Assembly (NCBI RefSeq): GCF_000015865.1
Contig: NC_009012.1
Span: 3,093,081 to 3,157,080, forward strand
Origin: Acetivibrio thermocellus ATCC 27405
GTDB taxonomy: Bacteria; Bacillota; Clostridia; Acetivibrionales; Acetivibrionaceae
DNA length: 64,000 nucleotides
Reading direction: 5' to 3'
Shown here: piece after piece, positions 55,091-64,000 of the stretch
Layout: every line of letters begins with the position of its first letter
How positions within the stretch are numbered: the stretch's first letter is position 1
Program-made: the position numbers and the translations under genes
Notes under the pieces: model-generated
What the model was told of the DNA's origin: nothing
Database searches by the model: none
What the model saw: the letters and a program-made list of their open reading frames with translations, nothing else

Positions 55091-55291
55091 TTGCCACGCC
55101 CTTTCTTTGTTGTTTTTGTTGTTTTTTTGATTATTGATTTTTAGCGTATCCTGAATTAACCAGTAAATATTATGTCTTAATGGCCTGATTTGGGACAATG
55201 GAGATTGACGCGTTGTCTTTTAATTAACAATTGTCTTTACAAATAATTTATCATGGAATAAGATTTAAAGAAACCAATATTTTTAACTAAG

Positions 55292-55337
55292 TGTCCGGTT
55301 TTTACACAGATCGCTCAAAGTGTGTAAATTTCGGACA
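55292..55337. promoter_or_regulatory. Palindromic operator between the ATPase and TetR genes
   Basis: Left arm TGTCCGGTTTTTACACA (55292-55308) and right arm TGTGTAAATTTCGGACA (55321-55337) are inverted repeats with 14 of 17 positions matching. A third TGTCCG half-site is at 55350. Typical dyad for a TetR dimer. Confidence 0.7.
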
Positions 55338-55373
55338 GATTATGATAAATGTCCGTATATGAGGTGATTAATG

Positions 55374-55931
55374 ATGGCAAAGCCTGAGCTTACCAAACAG
55401 CTGATAGCGCAAACGTTAAAGAAACTCATGTTGAATACCCCGCTGGACAAAATAAGTGTTCAGGAAATTGTAGATGCGTGCGGCCTTAATCGAAAAACTT
55501 TTTATTATCATTTTCGGGATAAACAGGATTTGGTTTGTTGGATTTTTGATACCGAGTTTGCAAGTCTTACGGATGCCAATCATAACAATTCGGTACTGGA
55601 TGAACTTGTGGAGCATTTGTATAAAAACAGGGACTTTTATGTTGCTGCTCTTACTTCAAACGTTCAAAACAATCTTAGTGAACATTTTTTCAGGATTATA
55701 TACGAATCTGTCAGGGAAAAAGCCCAGGAGGTGTTGGGGGAGAATAAAATTGCGCCGGCTGAGTTTGACATGATTGTAAATTATTTTGCCAATGCTATTG
55801 TGGGGACAATAACCCAATGGGCGAGAGACGGAATGAAAAGCCCACCTTATGAATACAGCACCAGTTTTTATCCGCTGACGGAGGAATGTTTGAGGTTTAT
55901 TGTGGAGAAAAGGGCAGAAAAACGGAAATAG
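55374..55931 (+). CDS. TetR/AcrR-family transcriptional regulator
   Basis: 185 residues. N-terminal HTH: LDKISVQEIVDACGLNRKTFYYHFRDKQDLVCWIF. The C-terminal ligand domain resembles the TetR_C_7/DhaS-like group. Starts ATG 55374, 7 bases after GAGGTG; ATG 55371 is adjacent. Divergent to the Ca2+ ATPase with an operator-like dyad between them, so probably autoregulated. Ligand unknown. Confidence 0.9.
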   Translation: MAKPELTKQLIAQTLKKLMLNTPLDKISVQEIVDACGLNRKTFYYHFRDKQDLVCWIFDTEFASLTDANHNNSVLDELVEHLYKNRDFYVAALTSNVQNNLSEHFFRIIYESVREKAQEVLGENKIAPAEFDMIVNYFANAIVGTITQWARDGMKSPPYEYSTSFYPLTEECLRFIVEKRAEKRK

Positions 55932-56040
55932 TGGTGAAAGCGGAGTACTGATATAAATGTTTTATGTAAAATTATCTACCATTATTACAAATAATGATAT
56001 ATAATTATAATGTTATGTATGATTTGGGGGGGGTAGAGGT

Positions 56041-58250
56041 GATGCGTGAGGAAAAGTCTAGATGTTTAAGTATGTGAAGAAAGATAAACAAAAGAGAAAT
56101 AAATACTGAGAGCATTTTGGGAAAAATAGAAGATTTGGATGAAGAAATTGAAGAATATATTAATCAAAAAGGTTTGGAGGAAATAAGGAGGGAGGAATTA
56201 CTCGGAGGGAAAAGGATTATTCCTCAAAAACTTGATATGCTTCCTCTTTCGCTTCCATATAAAGTTGAAACTGTAATTGAAAAAACAAGCGTTATTCCAA
56301 GTGAATTGAGAGAGAGCATAGTATTTTCTATTGGCTCGAATTATGCAGGAAATAATGATTTAAAATATGAGGTGTATACTTCTGAAATTTATGGAAAGAG
56401 GATTACATTATCATGGAGTCCTGCTTCTTCTGAGGATGAAAAAATAATCAACAAGTACGGTGGAATATTTAAGACTCCTGCATACTTGGTACAAATGAAA
56501 CCTTAACTGAAAATTGACGGTAAAGTAGTTGCTGAAGGTAAGGCTATTGGGCTTGGTAATACTCAGGAATTTAAGATGACAATGAAGCCTGTGGGACTTT
56601 CTCAAGAAGACGTAATCAATTCTGTAACGGTAGGAGGTTTTTACTGCGTAGGTCTGGACTATGGAATTATTTCTCCAAAGGAGCTTCAGAAGATAGCAGA
56701 AAACATAGAAAGTCTGAAAGATACAATAAGGATTGACAATATTTATACCGATGAAGCGATGGGCGAAATATTGAATGCTGTGTCAAAAGCATATTTTATC
56801 CAGCTAAATATGTATGACTTGTTTTTGGAATCAAGATATAATGTTGTTTCAACCAAACTTATGAGTGAAGCAATGACTGGGTATGATGTGGAAGTAAAGC
56901 ATATGTTTATGAGCCCAGTAGAGGTAAAAGAAGGAAGCTTGTATATTGATGTTGATAGAAATGCCCAGAGTGTAATCAGTGTCAACGGAGATAAACAAGC
57001 AGAAAAAGCATATATGATCTTATCGGGGCAAATAGCTTCTGCAATGGAACATGGCATATTTGAACAGATGACAGGTATTCCTTCAGTTTCAACAATGAAG
57101 GTTTTACATGAGGCAAACGAAAGAGGAATACCGCTTTACACGGTAACAAAGGATAATATTAAAGATGTGCTTGAAATACTTGAAGTGGGTCAGGCAGTTA
57201 AAAATGGATATAACGAATTCTGTAAATGATGGAAGAATAATCATAATACCTGAAAAAATATACAATATTACGGTTGGAATGGAACGGGATATATAGTAAT
57301 GGATCCGGAAACAGGCTCTGCACGATATATGATAAGTGGTGGAATAGCAGGCGGAGCCATGAGTGTGGAACAGGTACTTGCGGAGTTTGTGGCATATGTT
57401 TTTAGTGGAATTTTGACGATAGTAATATATCACCTTATTGAGTCCGCTATCCTGTTGTTAGTTCCTGCTACATGGATAGTGGGAGCTATAAGAATATTGC
57501 AGGCAATAAGAATTATTGTTGCCGTGTATGCTTTAATAAGCTTTATATATAGTGCATGTTCACTAATTGAATTGTTTATTTACACTGGCGATGTATATTA
57601 TCTTCAAGAGCTTTTAATACAAATAGCAGCACTGAGTATGATTTTAGCGTTGAATATTACTCTGCTAAAGGGATTACATCAGAAAATAGAATGGCTGAAA
57701 AATGAAATAGTTGTACTTAAGTTAACAGTTTTAGAAATGCAGGCTAAGGGTATACCTGCAGATGTGATTCATAACTTTATAAAGACATACGGAATGGGAA
57801 GAATAAATCAAGCAAAAGCTACAATGGGATTCTTCAAAGATTATGGGTTGTCCAATGACGCACTTAGAATTATAGGAAGAAACTTTACTCCAGAGATAAT
57901 AGCACAAATAGAAAATACATACGTGAAATCCCTAGTATTTTATACAGGTAATGATACTGAAGTAATACTGATTCTTTTTAAGCAGGCATCAAATTTGGAA
58001 ATGGCGAATACGCTTTCAAACAATCACATATGACAATATTTCTAAAAAAGAAATTGAATATGCGGAAGAAAGTTTTACTCCTAAACCTGACGGGAAAGGT
58101 GCAGACAAACTTGTATTAGATTGTTCATATAATAATTTGGATTTAACATTAGAAGAAGCTAAGATAATTATTGATAAGATTAAATCAATGTATCCGGACA
58201 AATTGGTTGAAATATGGACTATATATGGCGATATTGGTGATACATTATGA
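56041..58250 (+). pseudogene. Decayed large secreted/toxin-like protein (GYIVMDPETG family)
   Basis: Several frames of one ancestral gene. 56041 opens with AGAGGTG-ATG but shifts early. From 56117 the frame runs to a TAA at 56504-56506 and then continues in the same frame (LKIDGKVVAEG...) to 57229. A second and a third frame follow around 57228-57290 (NDGRIIIIPEKIYNIT, then GWNGTGYIVMDPETGS). The third carries YMISGGIAGG and two or three membrane helices to 58033. A last frame shift gives a soluble tail ending at TGA 58248-58250 against an IS end. As recalled, this motif occurs in large bacterial surface proteins with transglutaminase-like and variable C-terminal toxin-like parts. The N terminus is missing and it is non-functional. 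Confidence 0.7.
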
Positions 58251-58284
58251 TAGTGTCTTGTCAAGTGGTGTAAAATGATTTCTA

Positions 58285-59797
58285 GGCAGTGTAAATATTT
58301 TTGTGTAAACTAATTTTCCTTCTATGTTAGTATTTAAATATATTTTAAGACTCGAAAGTCTGCTTTGTCAAATTTTATAGATTCAAAAGAATTTCTGATA
58401 AGAAATTCTTACAAAAGAAAAATTTGACAAAGATGATGCGTATAAAATATTACAGGGGGGTTCAGGAAACCAGAGTTTCCCTGAACCCCTTGATTATACT
58501 ATATACGCCCTTCGAACATAATCTGTAGCTGTCCCAGTATCAAACCCCAGTTTTTGTAACGCATCGTCCATTTTGAAGTAATCTTTACTGTAGCTAAATA
58601 TATGCTCTTTAAAAGTGACTGGTCGCCAGGAAATACTGTCCTTGATTTGTTTATCCTTCTATAACTGCTATTCAGGCTCTCAATAGTATTGGTCGTATAC
58701 ATGATTTTACGTAGTTCCTCCGAATACTTAAAAAATGGACAAATAACATCCCAATTGCTCTTCCAGCTCTTCATAGCTGCCGGGTATTTCTTCTCCCATT
58801 TCTCTGAAACCTCAAGCATCTGGTCGTACCCTGCCTTCTCATTCGGAGCCGTATATATCCGTTTCAAGTCCCTGGCAAATTCCTTTCGGTCTTTATCTGA
58901 CACATACTTTAGCGTGTTTCTTATCTGGTGTACTATACACCTCTGATATTCAGTATTCGGAAAAGCCGCATTGATTGCATCCTTTATCCCTGAAAGTGCA
59001 TCAGCACAGAGAATCAGAATGTCTTTAACACCCCTGTTTTTAAGGTCATTTAAGACACTCAGCCAGAATTTTGAGCTCTCATTTTCTCCTACATAAATAC
59101 CGATAACATCTTTCTGCCCTTCTATATCAATCGCCAGCACAATATATACGGCCTTCTTCCCAACAATGCCGTCATTTTTTACTGAAAAATGAATTGCGTC
59201 AATAAATACTATCGGATAAACCTCTCCCAGAGGCCTTTTCTGCCACTCTTCTATCTCAGGTAGTATTTTATCAGTGATCTTACTTACCATTTCAGCAGAT
59301 ACTTCGAACCCATAGATTTCCTGTATCTGCTCGTTGATTTCTCTGGTAGACATCCCACGCGCATACATTGCTATTATTTTATTTTCAATTTCTGAAATGT
59401 CCCTTTTATACTTGGGAACAATTTTCGGCTCGAATTCTGCATTCCGGTCCCGCGGGATATCTATTTCCACTTGCCCTACACTTGACTTTAATGTTTTTGA
59501 TGTGTACCCGTTACGGTAATTTGATTTCGCTTCTTCAGTTGATTCGTACTTTTCATATCCGAGATGTTCATCCAGCTCTGCTTCCAACATATTTTGTATC
59601 GTATCTCCGAGCAGATCCTTCAATGCTTCCTGCAAATCCTTTGCTGAAGTAATGTTGTACTCAGAAATGAGATTTCTGATAAGCTCTTTCTTTTCTGGTG
59701 TTATTATCCTTTTTCTTGCCATAAAAAACTCCTCCTATACTTTATTATTCTATCATAGAAGGAGTCAATTAGTTTACATAAAATATTTTACAATCTC
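58285..59797 (-). mobile_element. Inner IS256-family element (1513 bp)
   Basis: Flanked by a perfect 9-base direct repeat TGATTTCTA (58276-58284 and 59798-59806), the expected target duplication. Related terminal inverted repeats: GGCAGTGTAAATATTTTTG.. left; GAGATTGTAAAATATTTTA.. right (reverse complement); both then run into TGTAAACTAATT. Contains one transposase. Confidence 0.88.
58499..59722 (-). CDS. IS256-family (mutator) transposase of the inner element
   Basis: 407 residues, intact. Mutator-type DDE: Asp in IVFIDAIHFSVK, Asp in ILCADALSGIKDAI, Glu in TTNTIESLNSSYRR; the zinc-free CxxH region YQRCIVHQIRN is present. AGGAGGAG precedes ATG 59722. The intact frame and perfect target repeat suggest recent transposition. 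Confidence 0.95.
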   Translation of the reverse strand: MARKRIITPEKKELIRNLISEYNITSAKDLQEALKDLLGDTIQNMLEAELDEHLGYEKYESTEEAKSNYRNGYTSKTLKSSVGQVEIDIPRDRNAEFEPKIVPKYKRDISEIENKIIAMYARGMSTREINEQIQEIYGFEVSAEMVSKITDKILPEIEEWQKRPLGEVYPIVFIDAIHFSVKNDGIVGKKAVYIVLAIDIEGQKDVIGIYVGENESSKFWLSVLNDLKNRGVKDILILCADALSGIKDAINAAFPNTEYQRCIVHQIRNTLKYVSDKDRKEFARDLKRIYTAPNEKAGYDQMLEVSEKWEKKYPAAMKSWKSNWDVICPFFKYSEELRKIMYTTNTIESLNSSYRRINKSRTVFPGDQSLLKSIYLATVKITSKWTMRYKNWGLILGQLQIMFEGRI

Positions 59798-59824
59798 TGA
59801 TTTCTACTTTATCATTTTTTCACC

Positions 59825-61045
59825 TCATTTATGTAATAAAGCTACTGGTGTCAATGTAAATTCATTTATCGATGTAATCTTTGACATTGATTCCAGACTG
59901 AAATAGCGCCGCCCTACTTTCCATTCATCATTTTGTTCCATGAGCATTGCTCCTACCAATCGGATTACCGCCTTACGATTTGGAAATATGCAAACAACAT
60001 CCGTTCGACGGCGAATTTCCCGGTTAAGTCTCTCAAGAGGATTGGTGGAGTGTATCTGTGCCCAATGCTCACGGGGAAAAGCCATATATGCCAGGATTTC
60101 TTCTTCTGCTTCTTCAAGAATTTTCATTGCTTTTGGAAAACGATTTTTAAGCTCATCTACTACATGCCTTAACTGTTCCCTCGCAGATTCCTGATCATTC
60201 TGGGCAAATATTGTCCGTATTATCGATGATACCATTCCCTGATAATGCTTTGGTACCTGGCTTAATACGTTTCTCATAAAATGTACACGGCATCTTTGCC
60301 ATGCACTTCCCGTTAAAATCTTCTTTATTGCAGCCTTCAGCCCTTCATGTGCATCACTGATTACAAGCCTTACACCTTTTAGACCCCTTGCTACCAGCCT
60401 TCTTAAAAACTCCTCCCAAAAAGCCCCGTCTTCACTCATCCCTACATCAAAACCTAATATTTCCCGTTCACCTTGTTGATTAACTCCTACTGCTATAACT
60501 AGTGCCATACTGCATACCCTGCCTCCTTCCCGAACCTTGGGGAAAGTGGCATCAAGCCAAAGGTAAGGATATTCTCCTTCCAGTCTACGGTTTTTAAATT
60601 CTTCTACAAATTCATCCAGTTGCTTACTGATTCTTGATACTTCGCTTTTATCAATCCCTTTCATTCCAAGAGCTTCTACAAGTTCATCCACCTTCCTGGT
60701 ACTTACTCCATGAACATAGGCTTCCTGAACTACATTCAATAATGCTTTCTCTGACATTTTCCTCGGTTCTAAAAGACTTGGAAAATAACTTCCGTGACGT
60801 AACTTGGGAATGCTTAACTGTAATGTTCCTACTCGAGTATCCCATTCTCTTAGACGATATCCATTGCGATAGTTGTTTCTATTATTATTTCTTTCATACT
60901 TTTCAGCACCTATTATTGATGTAACTTCCGCATCCATTAGGGCATTAATGAGTAATGTTAATGCTTCTTTTAAAAAATCTTTATCTTTTTCAACAACATA
61001 CTTGCTAAGTTGTTCTAAAAGTGCCATTCTATTATTAGTAGCCAC
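59825..61045 (-). CDS. IS256-family (mutator) transposase of the outer element
   Basis: 406 residues, intact but of a different subgroup from the inner one. DDE positions in LWLDATFPKV, LVISDAHEGLKAAI and STNPLERLNREIRRR; WQRCRVHFMRN present. GTG start at 61045 after GAGGAGG. The inner IS inserted downstream of this gene, close to the left end, so the gene itself is unbroken. Confidence 0.95.
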   Translation of the reverse strand: MATNNRMALLEQLSKYVVEKDKDFLKEALTLLINALMDAEVTSIIGAEKYERNNNRNNYRNGYRLREWDTRVGTLQLSIPKLRHGSYFPSLLEPRKMSEKALLNVVQEAYVHGVSTRKVDELVEALGMKGIDKSEVSRISKQLDEFVEEFKNRRLEGEYPYLWLDATFPKVREGGRVCSMALVIAVGVNQQGEREILGFDVGMSEDGAFWEEFLRRLVARGLKGVRLVISDAHEGLKAAIKKILTGSAWQRCRVHFMRNVLSQVPKHYQGMVSSIIRTIFAQNDQESAREQLRHVVDELKNRFPKAMKILEEAEEEILAYMAFPREHWAQIHSTNPLERLNREIRRRTDVVCIFPNRKAVIRLVGAMLMEQNDEWKVGRRYFSLESMSKITSINEFTLTPVALLHK

Positions 61046-61162
61046 GGTATGACCTCCTCTACTTTATTTGTTTTGTTTTGTTTCCCTAATAAAGTAGAAA
61101 TCATATCGTGGTTACTTTTGTCAATTAGCCTCCACGAAATTTACACCACTACTTGAGACTAT

Positions 61163-61544
61163 AACTCAGAGAGTCAAATTTGTCAAAGGGGAATACCCAA
61201 AATGGGAGTATCCTGTTATTGAATTTCTGGCTATTAGAAATTGCGAAAAATGTAATAGATTGCATTATATAAGAAACAGTAAAAAACATGTATACGTTAT
61301 TGATTCCAAGAAACTGGATGATATAAATTGCTCGTGTAAGGAAGCATTTGCAAAAGGTGAATTAGAAGAATATTTCAGTATGAATGATTTTGAGTTGGAT
61401 GAAATAGATGCTAAAATAAGAAAAAATGAATCGTATGAATTACCACGAAGGGTTAGGTTCTGTCATGAATGTAAGAGGATATTTGTACAGAAAGGAGATG
61501 TGCTGAAAATTTATTGTTTAGAAGAATTGAAAGAATTAACTTAA
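61163..61544 (+). pseudogene. 5'-truncated gene with cysteine motifs, cut by the IS
   Basis: The frame is open from the IS end: RVKFVKGEYPKWEYPVIEF, then NCEKCNRLHYIR, NCSCKEAF and FCHECKRIF, i.e. paired Cys motifs that suggest a zinc-binding protein, ending ELKELT at TAA 61544. The only internal start (TTG 61260) lacks an SD. Its 5' part was lost to the insertion. Function unknown; possibly part of the neighbouring toxin-type locus. Confidence 0.55.
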
Positions 61545-61633
61545 AGAGAAACCATTTTATGCCTCTGATTGTAGGAGTACAGTGAATTGTACCGGAATAT
61601 AAATCACTGTGTTTGACCCCTTCAGAAAGAGAA

Positions 61634-61765
61634 ATGTATCTTGTTGACGGAATAACGGATAAAAGAACGTTGATAGCAGTGTATGATAAGATTGCAGAAA
61701 GATTTGTACCTATTAATGGTAGTTATTGGACTGATAGTTTAGTAAAAGTGTTAAAAGGAGGATAA
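61634..61765 (+). CDS. Small open frame, remnant before the 61771 gene
   Basis: 43 residues (MYLVDGITDKRT ... DSLVKVLKGG). In frame upstream KYKSLCLTPSERE extends it before a stop, so it is probably the end of a decayed gene. Its stop lies within the SD of the next gene (AAGGAGG), five bases from that ATG, implying old coupling. No family recognised. Confidence 0.4.
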   Translation: MYLVDGITDKRTLIAVYDKIAERFVPINGSYWTDSLVKVLKGG

Positions 61766-61770
61766 ATATT

Positions 61771-62193
61771 ATGCGGATAGCTGAGACTTATGCAATATAC
61801 AGGGGCAAAGAATATTCGTTGATTTCTAATTTTAATGCAGATGGAACTGAAGAATTTGAGTTGGTTTCCTTTGAAAGTGAAGATGTAAATAATGGCTTTA
61901 TAAAAGATGAAAAAGGTATATATAGAAAAAGAATAACGTTGGAAGAATTGGAGACTGCATATAATTTTTATATATGGTGTAAATACAAAGGATATGATTT
62001 TCAAGTTCTTGCACACTCTGAAGAAGATGACATTTATGATATTGTGCATGTGACTTTACCTGATCAAAAACCAATTCCTGTTGAAGAGTTAGGGTTTACA
62101 TTTAAGAAACCTGGAGTTTATATGAAAAAAGTAAAAGGAGAAGAACTTGACAGTGTATACAAGGTTAAATCACCGATACTCGGATTCAAATAA
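61771..62193 (+). CDS. Small soluble protein, possible immunity protein
   Basis: 140 residues, acidic, no membrane segment, beginning MRIAETYAIYRGKEYSLIS. AAGGAGG 9 bases before ATG 61771. Intact gene right behind decayed toxin-like fragments, the classic place for an immunity protein of a polymorphic toxin system. No specific family can be named from sequence alone. Confidence 0.55.
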   Translation: MRIAETYAIYRGKEYSLISNFNADGTEEFELVSFESEDVNNGFIKDEKGIYRKRITLEELETAYNFYIWCKYKGYDFQVLAHSEEDDIYDIVHVTLPDQKPIPVEELGFTFKKPGVYMKKVKGEELDSVYKVKSPILGFK

Positions 62194-62447
62194 AAAAGAT
62201 AAAAATTTATTTTTGTTACATATGGTAATAAAGCGGTAATGCCGAGAATAATGCAAATTTTTTTAAAAATCCGTATAAAATCTGGACTCTGGGTGTTTTT
62301 TCTGGTATTATTATAAGCATAAAATACAAAAAATCACAGTACAAGAACTGTTTGGCACTACTATATGTTCCATTGGTCATCGAAGGCAGATTTTTTATAT
62401 CATAATATGGACATATAATTTACGGAAAGGGGGTTATTAACCTATCC

Positions 62448-63116
62448 ATGCGATTTCGTCGTAGGCGAAAAATTTATAAGAAATTGTATGAGTCACCCAG
62501 ACAGGTACTTTTCCTGTTTTTTGCTGTTGGATTTTCGATAACTGTATTGAGTTTTATGTTTTTCTCCCTATTAATTCCTAAAGATATTATGCATGACATT
62601 ATGAATGATAGCATAAAAAAAATCTTTATGATTATTACGGGTATGGCAATAGGATTGTCAGTTATTGACATATTTATGGTTCTGATTAGAAAGAAAAACC
62701 TGGATGCGGTGGTTTTTGAACTTGAGACAAATGACAAATACATCGGATTTTATAAAATTATTCCTTTTATACTGCTAATACTTGCCGTTTTAAGCATTGC
62801 CGTAAGCAGAAATAGTTACCTTTTATGGCTTTCAATTCTTATGATTTCTTTTGCCTTGTCATTTGCAATTCGTGGGCTGTTTTTCCCTGTTGGCCTTTCT
62901 GAAAAAGGATTGATGTTTTTCGGTGAAGTATATGAGATTAAAGATGTTCTCAAATGCTTCATCAATACAGAGAATAAGAAAATTATGTTTGTAGTTTGGA
63001 GTACGGTTTTTATACCAAACTCGATAAAAAGGATAATACTTAAATTTCCGGATGTTCCTGTTGATGACCTGGTAGCTTTTTTAAACAAAAAGGAGATAGA
63101 CATAGAATATATATAA
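62448..63116 (+). CDS. Integral membrane protein, unknown function
   Basis: 222 residues. A very basic start (RFRRRRKIYKKLY), four helices (about 18-42, 58-78, 100-118, 122-142) and a soluble C-terminal domain (GLSEKGLMFFGEVYEIKDVL .. IKRIILKFPDVPVDDLVAF) resembling the bPH-like ends of DUF5673-type proteins. The nearest SD, AAAGGGGG, is 14 bases before ATG 62448, so the start is uncertain. Confidence 0.6.
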   Translation: MRFRRRRKIYKKLYESPRQVLFLFFAVGFSITVLSFMFFSLLIPKDIMHDIMNDSIKKIFMIITGMAIGLSVIDIFMVLIRKKNLDAVVFELETNDKYIGFYKIIPFILLILAVLSIAVSRNSYLLWLSILMISFALSFAIRGLFFPVGLSEKGLMFFGEVYEIKDVLKCFINTENKKIMFVVWSTVFIPNSIKRIILKFPDVPVDDLVAFLNKKEIDIEYI

Positions 63117-63328
63117 ATATTGATAAAAAACTATTGACTAATATACTAACGGTGTGTTGGAAAAGTAAAGATTGCAACTAAACCGCTTTTGTGAGAAAAT
63201 GGAGATGCGGATGGGAAATTAGTTTCTAAAACCATGATTGATGTACAAAAATTACATCATGGTATGTTAATAAATTAACAAACAAATATTAAACTAACAG
63301 GCAAATCAGAAAGGAGAGAAATGTTCAG

Positions 63329-64000
63329 ATGAAAAAAACAGCAATGCTGAAAACAATCGCAGCGGCACTGATTATTGTACTTTCGCTGCAAGTATTTGTG
63401 TTTGCCGAAGAGCAGCCGCAACTTCTTATATCGCCTCCTGCTGAGCAGCCGGCCGCATGGGCTGTGGAAGCCGTACAATGGTCGTCAATATATGGCCTTG
63501 CATCCGATGAGATGTTTGCAAAATATTCATCCAAAGTAACTCAGGAAGAGCTGCATAAAGTTTGCGTAAACCTTTATGAAAAATTAACAGGTAAAACTGC
63601 TACACCGGAAGAAGAAAAGATTTTTACGGATAACAGCAAACTTACAACTCAAAAAGAAGCAACAAGGCTGGAAATGGTCACAAGCGTATACAACGTGTTA
63701 AAAGCAGCACAACCCGAGTTTGATTTCAGCGCCGATGTAAACCTCACTTTCAAAGATATTGGGTCATTGTCCGAAGAAACATTGAATATTGTAAAGTATT
63801 CCGTAGCAAAAGGGATATTGCACGGAAGAAATAAAGAAATCCTTGACCTTGAAAGCCAGTGTACAAGACAGGAACTATTAGTGTTTGTAAAAAATGCTTA
63901 TGAATTTGCCATATATGAGTCGGGAAGATATTCAAAAGGCGCCTTCTGGAAAGTAAGTGACGAGAACAACACCGTTTATCTTTTAGGTTCAATACATATT
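63329..64000 (+). CDS. SLH-domain surface protein with TraB/GumN domain (partial)
   Basis: Runs off the window; 224 codons seen. Signal peptide (MKKTAMLKTIAAALIIVLSL..FA|EE), then two SLH-like repeats (AVEAVQWSSIYGLASDEMF and VKYSVAKGILHGRNKEILD), which bind secondary wall polymer, then the start of a TraB/PrgY/GumN domain: FWKVSDENNTVYLLGSIHI with the GSIH motif. AAGGAGAG 10 bases before the ATG. A cell-surface enzyme of a metalloprotease-like family anchored to the wall. Confidence 0.85.
   Translation, partial: MKKTAMLKTIAAALIIVLSLQVFVFAEEQPQLLISPPAEQPAAWAVEAVQWSSIYGLASDEMFAKYSSKVTQEELHKVCVNLYEKLTGKTATPEEEKIFTDNSKLTTQKEATRLEMVTSVYNVLKAAQPEFDFSADVNLTFKDIGSLSEETLNIVKYSVAKGILHGRNKEILDLESQCTRQELLVFVKNAYEFAIYESGRYSKGAFWKVSDENNTVYLLGSIHI

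Larger units (their letters stand above)
58250..61162 (-). mobile_element. Outer IS256-family element carrying a nested IS
   Basis: Ends form an imperfect inverted repeat: left ATAGTGTCTTGTCAAGTGG.. and right (reverse complement) ATAGTCTCAAGTAGTGG.., both reaching GGTGTAA. It carries the intact transposase at 59825-61045. After removing the inner element and one target copy it is about 1.39 kb, right for this family. No target duplication is recognisable at its ends, suggesting an older insertion or rearrangement. End positions are approximate. Confidence 0.7.

Noticed and set aside
58240-61175. Target duplication for the outer IS element
   Set aside because: Flanking 8-10 bases on both sides do not match at any tested end position.

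Overview
The window is low-GC, endospore-forming, flagellated Firmicutes (Clostridia) DNA. Gene content and order most resemble Acetivibrio (Clostridium) thermocellus or a close relative; this assignment rests on recall of gene neighbourhoods, not on a search. Many genes start with TTG or GTG behind a strong Shine-Dalgarno (SD) sequence, as is usual in such genomes.

Layout. (1) 1-7.6 kb holds the conserved block murA-spoIID-spoIIQ-spoIIID-mbl-flgF-flgG plus a rod-binding protein: wall precursor synthesis, the engulfment machinery, cell shape and the distal flagellar rod. (2) 7.6-12.1 kb holds a secreted phosphodiester-glycosidase-type protein, a decayed two-gene ABC exporter, fabZ, and murC on the minus strand. 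(3) 12.5-22.4 kb holds purR-spoVG-glmU-prs-pth-mfd and a PrsA-like foldase, the same order as in Bacillus subtilis. A structured-RNA candidate and an attenuator-like hairpin precede glmU. (4) 22.6-24 kb holds a broken AraC-type regulator and a flavin-binding pyridoxamine-phosphate-oxidase-like protein. (5) 24.1-43.4 kb is a surface-polysaccharide locus. A tight minus-strand operon of 15 genes runs from a CapD/PglF-type dehydratase through a phosphoglycosyl transferase, an ATP-grasp enzyme, an apparently complete legionaminic-acid pathway (LegB, LegC, a PtmE-like nucleotidyltransferase, NeuD/LegH-type acetyltransferase, LegG, LegI, LegF), a Wzy/ligase, a glycosyltransferase and a MurJ-type flippase. 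Divergent from it are a small membrane protein, a Wzz-type modulator, a BY-kinase and a PHP tyrosine phosphatase, a likely switch controlling chain length and export. (6) 43.7-48.5 kb returns to the conserved order: spoVT-mazG-hup-rqcP-yabP-yabQ-divIC-yabR, then tRNA-Leu(UAA) and initiator tRNA-fMet behind a near-perfect sigma-A promoter. (7) 48.7-55.9 kb holds a chemoreceptor, a UbiB/ABC1 kinase, a zinc-ribbon membrane protein, a calcium-type P-ATPase and a divergent TetR regulator with a palindromic operator. (8) 56-62.2 kb is accessory DNA: the remnant of a large secreted or toxin-like gene with stops and frameshifts, two nested IS256-family elements, a truncated cysteine-motif gene and a possible immunity-type gene. 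(9) 62.4-64 kb holds an unknown membrane protein and the start of an SLH-TraB/GumN surface protein that runs off the window.

Taken together, the ancestral wall, sporulation and division neighbourhood has received a roughly 20-kb glycan locus between the mfd and spoVT genes, and the right end is a hotspot of insertion and gene decay. The most interesting points are the legionaminic-acid operon with its uncharacterised aldolase/ATP-grasp/GT-B genes, the structured RNA upstream of glmU, and the decayed toxin-like locus.
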